Source: Geodermatophilaceae bacterium URHB0062 (GTDB lineage Bacteria; Actinomycetota; Actinomycetes; Mycobacteriales; Geodermatophilaceae). From it: DNA of 64,000 nucleotides. Positions within the stretch are counted from its first letter, which is position 1. Every line of letters begins with the position of its first letter. The notes beneath the pieces are model-generated. The model searched no databases and was not told the origin of the DNA. It saw nothing but the letters and a program-made list of their open reading frames with translations. Location of the stretch: positions 62,001 to 126,000 of the forward strand of contig JHVO01000014.1 of NCBI GenBank assembly GCA_000620185.1, in the 5' to 3' direction. Positions 57,270 to 64,000 of the stretch are shown here, in pieces. The position numbers and the translations under genes were made by a program.

Positions 57270-60200
57270 ATGCCCGATTCACTCCGCGTCCGCCTGCTGG
57301 GGCCCTTGGACGTCACGGTCGGAGGCGCCACTCTCGGTCCGGAGGGAACGTTGCGACAGTCGCTGTTCGCGCTCCTCGCACTGCACGCCAACGAGGTCGT
57401 CGGCATGGGGGAGCTGGTCGACGGACTGTGGGGCGACTCCCCACCGCGGAGCGCGACGGGCGTCGTCCAGACCTACGTGTCCACCTGGCGCAAGTCGCTC
57501 GACTCCGTGGGTGCGGTCGGCGGACAGCGCATCGCGACCGTGGGTACGGGCTACCGGCTCCGGCTCGACGACGACGAGAGCGACCTGCTGCTCTTCCGGC
57601 GTCTGGCCGACGAGGGGCGACGTCTCGCCGTGGACGGCCGACCGGACGACGGACGGGCGACTCTCGAGAGGGCGCTCGCACTGCGGCGTGGACCGGTGCT
57701 CGCGGGGCTGGCTGAGCGCCCGTTCCATGCCTCCGCCGTCGCGCCGATCGAGGACGTCCTGGACCGGACCGTCGAGGACTGGGCCGAGGTCGCACTCCGG
57801 ACCGGCTCGGACGACGACGTCTCCACGGTCGTGGCCGATCTGCAGCGACTCCGCAGGGCCCGGCCCTGGCGGGAGCGGACGACGGAGCTGCTGATGTGGG
57901 CCCTGTTCCGTCAGGGGCGGCAGCGGGACGCTCTGGCGGCATACGGGGAGACCCGGCGACGGCTGGCCGACGAGCTCGGGGTGGACCCGGGACCGGCCCT
58001 GCGGGACATGCATGCCCGCGTGCTGCGCCAGGAGGCGACCCTGCTCGCGGGAACCTCCGCACAGCCCGTGCGGCGGGCGCCCCGCCTCGACTCCTTCATC
58101 GGGCGCGAGGGAGACGTCGACGCCGTCTGCGACCTGCTGAGCACCGCCCGCCTCGTCACGCTGACCGGGCCCGGGGGCTCGGGCAAGACGCGCCTGGCCG
58201 AGGAGGTGGCCGCGGAGATGGAGGCACGAACCCGTGTCGAGACCGCCGTGGTGGAACTCGTGGCCATCGACGACGCGACGCTCGTCCCGGGAGCCATCGC
58301 CACCCGTCTCGGGCTGCAGCCTGCGGAGACGCTCCCCGCGCTGGTCGCCCGGCTGGCCGACCGCCCGCTCCTGCTCGTGATCGACAACCTCGAACAGATC
58401 CCCGGTGTCGGACCCACGGTGGCCGGCCTCCTCCAGGGGACGACGGCGCTGCGCCTGCTGGCCACCTCGCGCGAGCCCCTGCGCGTGGCCGGTGAGCAGC
58501 AGTACGCCGTCGCGCCCCTGCCGGTCCCGACGGCGGACGAGTGCGACGCCGACAGGCTGGCCGCGATCCCGTCGGTCGTCCTCCTCGTCGACCGGGCGCG
58601 CGCCGTCGACCTGTCCGCCGAGGTCACCGACGCTCACGCGGCCGCGCTGCGGGACATCGTCCGTGCGCTGGACGGGCTGCCCCTGGCGCTCGAGGTGGCC
58701 GCGCCGTGGCTCGCGCCCCTGACACCCGCGGGGCTGCTGGCGGAGCTACGGCATCCGCTGGACCTGCCCGGCCGGCGCACGGACGCCGAGGAACGGCACC
58801 GCACGCTGAGAACGACGATCGCCTGGAGCTACGACCGACTGAGCATCGCGGAACAACGCCTGCTGGCCCGGCTCTCGGTGCTCCGGGGCAGCGGCGATCT
58901 GGATGTCGTGCGGGCCATCGGGGGCAAGGACCTCGGCGGGCCCGCCGTCGACGTCCTCATGGACCTGCTCGACCGTCACCTCGTCCAGCCCGCCGAGCCG
59001 GTGGCGGGGATCCCGCGTTTCCGCCTGCTGGAGACGGTGCGTGCGTTCGCCGCCGAGCGTCTGGCGGCCGCCGGTGAGCAGGAGGAGACGGAGCAGCGGG
59101 CCGCAGAATGGTTCGCCGAGTGGGCCGTCGGACTCGCCGCCCACGGCGAGGGTCCCGACGCGTCACCGTGGGTCGCGCGGGCGGTCGCCGACGCGGACAA
59201 CCTGCGCGCGGCCATGAACGCGTTCGACCGCGCCGGCATGCAGGTGGCGCAACTGCAGCTCGTGGTCGACACCTTCGCCCTGTGGTTCGACGCCGGCTAC
59301 GAGGCCGAGGGTGAGCGACGGCTGGAGGCGGCGCTCGGAGCGGCCCCGGCTTCCGCACCGGCACGCGCCATGGGACTGGTCTTCCTCGCCTGGTTCGTCG
59401 GAGTGCACGACCTCGTACGAGCCGGACGGCTCGCGGAGGAAGCCGTCGCCCTCGCCGAAGCGGCCGGCGACGAGCCCGTGCTCGCACTGGCCCTCATGAC
59501 TGCCGCTGACACGGGCGGGGACTGGCAGGTCGAGTGCACCCTCAGCGTGCAGGCGGCCGAGCTTGCCGAACGGGTGCGGGGACGACCTGTCCGGTATGCA
59601 GCCACCGCAGCGGACAACGTCGCCGGCGGTGTGGCCGACCATCTTTCCAACCTGTGGCGTTTCCGCTCGCTGCCGGAAGGGCTCGCCTGGGCCCGACGCG
59701 CCGTCGAACACGCGGAGAGAGCCAAGGACGACCGCACCACCGCGATGGAGTTCGCCGAGCTTGGCTACGTGCATCTCCTGGAGGGAGACATCCGTGCCGC
59801 AGGCGAGGCGATGAGCCAAGCACGGGCGCTGCTGACCGCGCCCGTGCGGGGTCGCTGGGAAGACACGGTCGCCCTGTACGACGCGCTCCTGCTCCAGTAC
59901 ACCGGACAACTCGCGGCCGCGGAAGCGTCGATGGAAGAGCTCATCGGGTCGGCACTCACCGGCGAACGCCCACTCCTCGTGCACCACGCGTCCTGTTCCC
60001 TGGTGGATCTGTTGCTCGACCAGGGCCGGACCGACGAGGCCGAGACGGTGCTGCATCGTGCCGAGCAGTTACTCCCCGACCACCCCAACCCGCGTCAGGC
60101 CACGCGCCTCGGCGCCCGCCGCGCGCGGTTGCACCGACTCGCCGGACGTCCGGAGGACGCCGCCGCGATGCTTCGGGAGACCGCCAAGGGCCTCGACCCG

Positions 60201-60371
60201 GAGGAGCTGAGCCCGGAGCAGATTGTGTGGCTGGTGGAGTCCGCGCTCCTCGCCGACGCCGAGCGAGAGCGACGGTCGTGGATCGAGCGCCTCGACACCC
60301 TCTCGGAGAGGACCGGCGTGCGGGTGCCGCCGTGGGAGCGGCGGTGGCTGACTCGCGAGGGGGTGCGCTGA
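57270..60371 (+). CDS. BTAD/STAND transcriptional regulator (SARP-like)
   Basis: A 1033-residue AfsR-like regulator. Residues 5-95: OmpR-type winged helix (LRVRLLGPLDVTVGGATLGPEGTLRQSLFALLALHANEVV). About 100-245: BTAD (DDGRATLERALALRRGPVLAGL ... LADELGVDPGPALRDMHARVL). About 265-560: STAND NTPase with P-loop LTGPGGSGKTRLAEE and Walker B LLLVIDNLEQIPG. About 600-1033: TPR repeats for ligand or partner sensing. Such proteins control secondary metabolism or stress regulons; no biosynthetic cluster is adjacent. GAGGAGG precedes ATG 57270. Confidence 0.9.
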   Translation: MPDSLRVRLLGPLDVTVGGATLGPEGTLRQSLFALLALHANEVVGMGELVDGLWGDSPPRSATGVVQTYVSTWRKSLDSVGAVGGQRIATVGTGYRLRLDDDESDLLLFRRLADEGRRLAVDGRPDDGRATLERALALRRGPVLAGLAERPFHASAVAPIEDVLDRTVEDWAEVALRTGSDDDVSTVVADLQRLRRARPWRERTTELLMWALFRQGRQRDALAAYGETRRRLADELGVDPGPALRDMHARVLRQEATLLAGTSAQPVRRAPRLDSFIGREGDVDAVCDLLSTARLVTLTGPGGSGKTRLAEEVAAEMEARTRVETAVVELVAIDDATLVPGAIATRLGLQPAETLPALVARLADRPLLLVIDNLEQIPGVGPTVAGLLQGTTALRLLATSREPLRVAGEQQYAVAPLPVPTADECDADRLAAIPSVVLLVDRARAVDLSAEVTDAHAAALRDIVRALDGLPLALEVAAPWLAPLTPAGLLAELRHPLDLPGRRTDAEERHRTLRTTIAWSYDRLSIAEQRLLARLSVLRGSGDLDVVRAIGGKDLGGPAVDVLMDLLDRHLVQPAEPVAGIPRFRLLETVRAFAAERLAAAGEQEETEQRAAEWFAEWAVGLAAHGEGPDASPWVARAVADADNLRAAMNAFDRAGMQVAQLQLVVDTFALWFDAGYEAEGERRLEAALGAAPASAPARAMGLVFLAWFVGVHDLVRAGRLAEEAVALAEAAGDEPVLALALMTAADTGGDWQVECTLSVQAAELAERVRGRPVRYAATAADNVAGGVADHLSNLWRFRSLPEGLAWARRAVEHAERAKDDRTTAMEFAELGYVHLLEGDIRAAGEAMSQARALLTAPVRGRWEDTVALYDALLLQYTGQLAAAEASMEELIGSALTGERPLLVHHASCSLVDLLLDQGRTDEAETVLHRAEQLLPDHPNPRQATRLGARRARLHRLAGRPEDAAAMLRETAKGLDPEELSPEQIVWLVESALLADAERERRSWIERLDTLSERTGVRVPPWERRWLTREGVR

Positions 60372-60425
60372 CGCCCCGTTCCAGAGCGCGTGGTTCCGAG
60401 CGCCAGCGCACACTTCCGGTGTCGT

Positions 60426-60896
60426 TCAGCAGCAGGCGGCCGCCCGGGGCTCCGCGTCGGTCGCGCAGCAGATGCGGTCGCCGGCGACGGCGGAGAGCGC
60501 AAGGTCGGTGCGGCCCTCGAGGTCGGGGCGGGCATCCGCCTTGACGGTGTAGACCTCCCACGGCTCACCCCCCGGCCCGGTGACCCAGACCTTGTCCTGC
60601 ACGGCGTAGCAGCAGGTGGTGTTCTCCTCGGCGCGCGTCGTGAGGCCCGCGTCGGCGAGCCGGGTCATGGCCGCGGTGACCTCGTCGGTGCTCGGCACCT
60701 CGACCCCGAGGTGGTCCATGCGGGTCGCCTCGCCCGCTTCGCCCTCCAGCAGGACGAGCTTTAGCGGCGGCTCGGCGATCGCGAAGTTGGCGTAGCCGGG
60801 ACGGCGCTTGGCCGGCTCGGCGGCGAACAGCCGCGAGTAGAAGTCGACGGCGGCGTCGAGGTTGGCGACGCGCAGGGCCAGCTGGACGCGGGACAT
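60426..60896 (-). CDS. ArsI/CadI-family VOC metalloprotein
   Basis: A 156-residue VOC-fold protein: SRVQLALRVANLDAAVDFYSRLF, Gln5 and His62 (DHLGVEVP) plus a late Glu (PWEVYTV) as metal ligands, and vicinal Cys95-Cys96 (ENTTCCYAVQDK) that in ArsI bind trivalent arsenical before C-As bond cleavage. The cadmium-induced CadI proteins share this fold. The tail adds more cysteines (RICC, AACC). Divergent from arsR with shared operators, so arsenic or cadmium response is likely. ATG 60896. Confidence 0.85.
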   Translation of the reverse strand: MSRVQLALRVANLDAAVDFYSRLFAAEPAKRRPGYANFAIAEPPLKLVLLEGEAGEATRMDHLGVEVPSTDEVTAAMTRLADAGLTTRAEENTTCCYAVQDKVWVTGPGGEPWEVYTVKADARPDLEGRTDLALSAVAGDRICCATDAEPRAAACC

Positions 60897-60921
60897 GGCA
60901 GTACCTCCGGAACTCAAGAAC

Positions 60922-60941
60922 GTATCGACCGTTGTCGATAC
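60922..60941. promoter_or_regulatory. ArsR operator 1
   Basis: GTATCGAC-cgtt-GTCGATAC, perfect 8-bp arms, overlapping the minus-35 of the arsR promoter. Confidence 0.75.
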
Positions 60942-60960
60942 ATGACGATGACGCTAGTAT
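60932..60960 (+). promoter_or_regulatory. arsR promoter
   Basis: TTGTCG (60932-60937), 17-base spacer, TAGTAT (60955-60960). Start of transcription near 60967, about 29 bases before ATG 60996. Confidence 0.7.
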
Positions 60961-60976
60961 CGACGCCTGTCAATAC
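60957..60976. promoter_or_regulatory. ArsR operator 2
   Basis: GTATCGAC-gcct-GTCAATAC, one mismatch from operator 1 arms, overlapping the minus-10 and start point, 35 bp centre to centre from operator 1. Its right half contains TTGACA on the minus strand, a candidate minus-35 for the divergent gene. Confidence 0.7.
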
Positions 60977-60995
60977 ATCGACCTGCGGAGGAGCG

Positions 60996-61352
60996 ATGAC
61001 GGTGCGCGAGCTGCCCGTGCTCGATCGGCCCGGCGCCGTGGCGTGCTGCGCGCCGCTGTCGGCGGAGGTCCTCGACGAGGACGACGCACTGACGCTCTCC
61101 CGGCAGTTCGCGGCCCTGGCCGATCCGGTCCGGCTGCGCCTGGTCTCACTGCTGGCCACCGCCGAGGGCGGCGCGGTCTGCGCGTGCGACCTCGTGGCAC
61201 CGGTCGGCAAGAGCCAGCCCACGGTCTCGCACCACCTCAAGGTGCTGGTCGGGTCGGGCCTGGCCACGAGCGAGCGCCGGGGCCGCAACGTCTGGTACGC
61301 CGTCGTCCCGGCCGCGCTCGAGGCGCTCCGCGGCGCCCTGGCTCCCCGCTGA
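60996..61352 (+). CDS. arsR: ArsR-family arsenic repressor
   Basis: A 118-residue ArsR/SmtB repressor. Cys17-Cys18 near the N-terminus and Cys62-x-Cys64 (AVCACDLV) in the recognition region give the cysteine set used by Corynebacterium-type ArsR to sense arsenite. Winged helix: ALADPVRLRLVSLL, SQPTVSHHLKVLVGSGLATSERRGRNVWYAV. GCGGAGGAG precedes ATG 60996. It probably represses both itself with the channel and arsC, and the divergent ArsI-like gene, through two palindromes. Confidence 0.92.
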   Translation: MTVRELPVLDRPGAVACCAPLSAEVLDEDDALTLSRQFAALADPVRLRLVSLLATAEGGAVCACDLVAPVGKSQPTVSHHLKVLVGSGLATSERRGRNVWYAVVPAALEALRGALAPR

Positions 61353-61356
61353 TCCC

Positions 61357-62070
61357 GTGGCCGCTGCGCGCCTTCTCGCCCGCCAGGCGCTGGCCGAGTT
61401 CCTCGGCTCGGCCGGGCTGGTCACCGTCGTGGTCGGCTCCGGCATCGCCGCGCGGCGGCTGTCGCCGGACGACGTCGGGCTGCAACTCCTGGAGAACGCG
61501 CTGGCCACAGGCGCTGGCCTGGTCGCGCTGATCCTCGCGTTCGGGCCGGTGTCCGGCGGGCACTTCAACCCGGTGGTCACGCTGGCCGACCGCTTCTTCG
61601 GCGGGGTGACCGACCGTCAGGTGGCCGCCTACCTCCCCGCGCAGCTGGTCGGCGGCGTCATCGGCGCGATCGCGGCGAACCTCATGTTCGACCTGCCGGC
61701 GGTGACCGTCTCGGGCAAGGACCGGTCGGGCGGCGGCCTGTGGTTCTCGGAGGTCCTCGCCACCTTCGGCCTGATCGTGCTGATCTTCGCCCTGGTGCGG
61801 GCCGGCCGTGCCGCGCTGGCCCCCTTCGCCGTGGGCGCGTACATCACCGCGGCGTACTGGTGGTCGTCGTCGACGAGCTTCGCCAACCCGATGATCGACC
61901 TCGCGCGCACCCTGTCCGACACCTTCGCCGGCATCGCCCCGGCGTCCGTCCCGATGTTCCTGGTGGCGCAACTGGTCGGCGGCGCACTCGCGGTCGCCGT
62001 CGTCGCCGTGCTCTACCCCACCGTCGCGGCAGTCGCCGAGGACGTCGTCGTCCCGAGGGAGGCCCCATGA
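61357..62070 (+). CDS. Aquaglyceroporin-like channel (arsenite efflux type)
   Basis: A 237-residue MIP-family channel with six membrane helices and two variant NPA loops: GGHFNPVVTLAD and FANPMIDLARTLSDTFAGI. MIP proteins encoded between arsR and arsC (AqpS-like) let arsenite flow out after arsenate reduction, replacing an ArsB/Acr3 pump. GTG 61357 is 4 bases after the arsR stop; arsC overlaps its end by 4 bases. Confidence 0.9.
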   Translation: MAAARLLARQALAEFLGSAGLVTVVVGSGIAARRLSPDDVGLQLLENALATGAGLVALILAFGPVSGGHFNPVVTLADRFFGGVTDRQVAAYLPAQLVGGVIGAIAANLMFDLPAVTVSGKDRSGGGLWFSEVLATFGLIVLIFALVRAGRAALAPFAVGAYITAAYWWSSSTSFANPMIDLARTLSDTFAGIAPASVPMFLVAQLVGGALAVAVVAVLYPTVAAVAEDVVVPREAP

Positions 62071-62462
62071 CCCGCCCCAGCGTCCTGTTCGTCTGCGTGC
62101 ACAACGCCGGCCGCTCGCAGATGGCCGCCGGCTGGCTGCGCCACCTCGCCGGCGACGGCGTCGAGGTGCGGTCGGCGGGCTCGATCCCGGCCGACCAGGT
62201 GAACCCCGCCGCGGTCGAGGCGATGGCCGAGGTCGGCATCGACATCTCCGACCAGCGGCCGAAGGTCCTCACCGGCGACGCGGTCGAGAGCTCCGACGTC
62301 GTCATCACCATGGGCTGCGGCGACGCCTGCCCGGTCTTCCCGGGCACGCGCTACCTCGACTGGCAGCTCGACGACCCGGCCGGCAAGGGCGTCGAGGCGG
62401 TGCGGCCCATCCGCGACGAGATCGAACGCCGGGTTCGCGCGCTGCTCAGCGAACTGGGTTAG
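62067..62462 (+). CDS. arsC: Arsenate reductase, low-molecular-weight phosphatase fold
   Basis: A 131-residue ArsC: P-loop CVHNAGRS (Cys10, Arg16), SSDVVITMGCGDACPVFPG with Cys84 and Cys88, and DDPAGK with the acid Asp. It reduces arsenate to arsenite, in actinobacteria using thioredoxin or mycothiol. ATG 62067 overlaps the channel stop. Its last 17 bases overlap the convergent fumarylacetoacetase gene. Confidence 0.93.
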   Translation: MTRPSVLFVCVHNAGRSQMAAGWLRHLAGDGVEVRSAGSIPADQVNPAAVEAMAEVGIDISDQRPKVLTGDAVESSDVVITMGCGDACPVFPGTRYLDWQLDDPAGKGVEAVRPIRDEIERRVRALLSELG

Positions 62463-63639
62463 CCGGCAGCACCCGCCCCGTCACCTCGCCGAAGCCTATC
62501 CGGGTGCCGCCGGGCCCGGGCGCGGTCGCGCTCATCGTGACGACGTCGCCGTCCTCGAGGAAGCTCCGCGACGAGCCGTCGTCGAGGACGACGGGTTCCG
62601 CCCCGTTCTGCGACAGCTCGAGCAGCGACCCCCACTGATCGCGGGCCGGCCCGCTCACCGTGCCCGACGCGAACAGGTCACCGGTGCGCAGCGCGGCGCC
62701 GTTCACGGTCAGGTGCGCCAGCTGCTGCGCCGCCGTCCAGTACATGCCGGCGAACGGCGGCCGGCTGACCAGCGACCCGTTGAGACGCACCTCCAGCGCG
62801 AGGTCGAGCGTCCAGGGGTGCGCGGCGTCGTCCAGGTACGGCAGCGGTCGCGGGTCGCGGGCCGGTGGGTCGAGCCGGGCCGCCTCCAGCGCGGCGAGCG
62901 GCACCACCCACGGCGACATCGACGTCATGAACGACTTGCCGAGGAACGGACCCAGCGGCACGTACTCCCACGCCTGCAGGTCGCGGGCGGACCAGTCGTT
63001 GACCAGGCACACGCCGAACACGTGCTGGGCGAAGTCCCCGACCGGGACGGCGGTGCCGAGCGGCGACGGCGTCCCCACCACGAAGCCGACCTCGGCCTCG
63101 AAGTCCAGCCGACGGGAGGGCCCGAACGACGGGACGCCGTCCGTCGCGCTCTGCCCGCACGGGCGGACGACGGGCGTGCCGGAGGCGGCGATCGTGCCCG
63201 CCCGGCCGTGATACCCGATCGGCAGGTGCCGCCAGTTCGGCGTCAGCGGCTCTGCGTCCGGGCGGAACAGCCGGCCGACGTTCTCCGCGTGCGCGAGCGA
63301 GCTGTAGAAGTCGACGTAGTCGGCGACCTCGACCGGCAGGTGCATCGTGACCTCGTCGCGCGGGACGAGCTGCGACCCGACCGCGACGCGGTGCCGCCCG
63401 GAGGTCAGCCAGTCGAGGAGCCGCTCCCGCAGCTCCCGCCAGGCGGTCGGTCCCAGCGCCAGGAAGGCGTTGAGCGAGCCGGTCGCGTGCACCGGATCAC
63501 CGGTGAGCCCGGCGAGGTCGAGCACCTGGTCGCCGATGGCGACGCCCGTGCGCCGCGTCGATCCCGCGGTCGAGAAGACACCCAGCGGCAGGTTCTCGAG
63601 CCCGAACCCGGTGCCGTCGGGCAGGTCGAGCCAGCTCAC
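62446..63639 (-). CDS. fahA: Fumarylacetoacetase
   Basis: A 397-residue FAH: MSWLDLPDGTGFGLENLPLGVF start, DYVDFYSSLAHAENVGRLFRP (Ca/Mg site and catalytic His region), DFEAEVGFVVG, VNDWSARDLQAWEYVPLGPFLGKSF, and GTVSGP near the end. It hydrolyses fumarylacetoacetate to fumarate and acetoacetate, the last step of tyrosine catabolism. I use GTG 63639, which overlaps the homogentisate dioxygenase stop as GTGA and matches family N-termini; GTG 63663 would add eight residues. Confidence 0.92.
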   Translation of the reverse strand: MSWLDLPDGTGFGLENLPLGVFSTAGSTRRTGVAIGDQVLDLAGLTGDPVHATGSLNAFLALGPTAWRELRERLLDWLTSGRHRVAVGSQLVPRDEVTMHLPVEVADYVDFYSSLAHAENVGRLFRPDAEPLTPNWRHLPIGYHGRAGTIAASGTPVVRPCGQSATDGVPSFGPSRRLDFEAEVGFVVGTPSPLGTAVPVGDFAQHVFGVCLVNDWSARDLQAWEYVPLGPFLGKSFMTSMSPWVVPLAALEAARLDPPARDPRPLPYLDDAAHPWTLDLALEVRLNGSLVSRPPFAGMYWTAAQQLAHLTVNGAALRTGDLFASGTVSGPARDQWGSLLELSQNGAEPVVLDDGSSRSFLEDGDVVTMSATAPGPGGTRIGFGEVTGRVLPANPVR

Positions 63640-64000
63640 GGAGTGGGCCCGCGACCCGACCACGACCAGGCGTACCGGCCGTCGTCCACGGCCGTGCCAC
63701 CCTCACCGAGGGACAGCGGCCGGAACGTGTCGACCATGACGGCGAGCTCGTCGAAGAACTCGGCGCCGAGGGAGCGCTCCACCGCGCCCGGCTGCGGACC
63801 GTGCGAGTGCCCGCCCGGGTGCAGCGAGATCGAGCCCTTGCCGATGCCGGAGCCCTTGCGCGCCTCGTAGTCGCCGTCGACGTAGAACATGACCTCGTCG
63901 GAGTCGACGTTCGAGTGGTAGTAGGGCACCGGCACGGCCAGCGGGTGGTAGTCGACCTTGCGCGGCACGAAGTTGCAGATGACGAAGTTCTGCCCCTCGA
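63636..64000 (-). CDS. hmgA: Homogentisate 1,2-dioxygenase, C-terminal part (runs off window)
   Basis: The last 121 residues of homogentisate dioxygenase; the frame is open to the window edge. PYYHSNVDSDEVMFYVDGDYEARKG carries a His and Glu iron ligand, and SLHPGGHSHGPQPGAVERS the second His and active-site His. It opens the homogentisate ring to maleylacetoacetate. Coupled by a 4-base overlap to fumarylacetoacetase; the maleylacetoacetate isomerase and the rest of this gene lie outside. Confidence 0.93.
   Translation of the reverse strand, partial: EGQNFVICNFVPRKVDYHPLAVPVPYYHSNVDSDEVMFYVDGDYEARKGSGIGKGSISLHPGGHSHGPQPGAVERSLGAEFFDELAVMVDTFRPLSLGEGGTAVDDGRYAWSWSGRGPTP

Noticed and set aside
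57270-60371. Treating the BTAD regulator as part of an antibiotic cluster
   Set aside because: No biosynthetic genes on either side.
1-64000. tRNA, rRNA, CRISPR arrays, insertion sequences, attachment sites
   Set aside because: I looked for TPsiC-like arms, regular spaced repeats, transposase motifs and integrases and found none I could support.

Overview
This window is a chromosomal segment of a very GC-rich actinobacterium. The protein repertoire (form I CO dehydrogenase, mycothiol-era style arsenate reductase, actinobacterial HelD-type helicase, BTAD regulator, DUF1206 proteins, DoxX-like proteins) and the gene style suggest a soil or stone-dwelling member of the Geodermatophilaceae (Blastococcus, Modestobacter, Geodermatophilus). 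The family assignment is inference. I see 61 protein genes, two of them cut by the window ends, and no rRNA, tRNA, CRISPR array, transposase or prophage genes. It reads as ordinary, dense core and accessory chromosome.

Layout. 1-9.6 kb: an RsbQ-RsbP-like sensing pair (hydrolase plus PAS/GAF/PP2C phosphatase), a hemerythrin-like protein, a 35-residue zinc ribbon, a HelR-type RNA polymerase recycling ATPase, and a membrane-bound NarL-type two-component pair. 9.6-15.1 kb: a CYP152-type P450 peroxygenase, a protein joining a macro-like domain to a SIR2 domain, and two tandem DUF1206 membrane proteins. 15.1-28.4 kb: a thiolase/reductase pair, a STAS anti-anti-sigma factor, a sacsin-like ATPase, an aldehyde dehydrogenase/GMC oxidoreductase operon, and a TetR/MFS pair with two palindromic operators. 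28.6-38.2 kb: a DEAD-box helicase, a cupredoxin lipoprotein operon, type II NADH dehydrogenase, a carboxylate-amine ligase/erythromycin-esterase-like operon and a diguanylate cyclase. 38.2-47.4 kb: small stress and metabolic genes, a secreted B-lectin protein, amylosucrase, an HtrA-like protease and an adenine deaminase.

47.4-55.4 kb is the clearest metabolic unit: coxM-coxS-coxL followed by an XdhC-YHS fusion, a MoxR ATPase (coxD-like) and a VWA protein (coxE-like), with a divergent LysR regulator. CoxL carries AYACSFR, the signature of form I Mo-Cu CO dehydrogenase, so CO oxidation to feed a respiratory chain is strongly indicated. 57.2-60.4 kb is one large BTAD/STAND regulator. 60.4-62.5 kb is an arsenic locus (ArsI/CadI-like, ArsR, aquaglyceroporin, ArsC) with a readable promoter bracketed by two operators. 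The window ends in tyrosine catabolism (fumarylacetoacetase and homogentisate dioxygenase).

The most distinctive observations are the macro-like/SIR2 fusion, the XdhC-YHS fusion inside a CO dehydrogenase operon with a long hairpin just before it, a near-identical palindrome that overlaps the start codons of two unrelated genes 26 kb apart, and an amylosucrase whose best ribosome binding site points to a CTG start.
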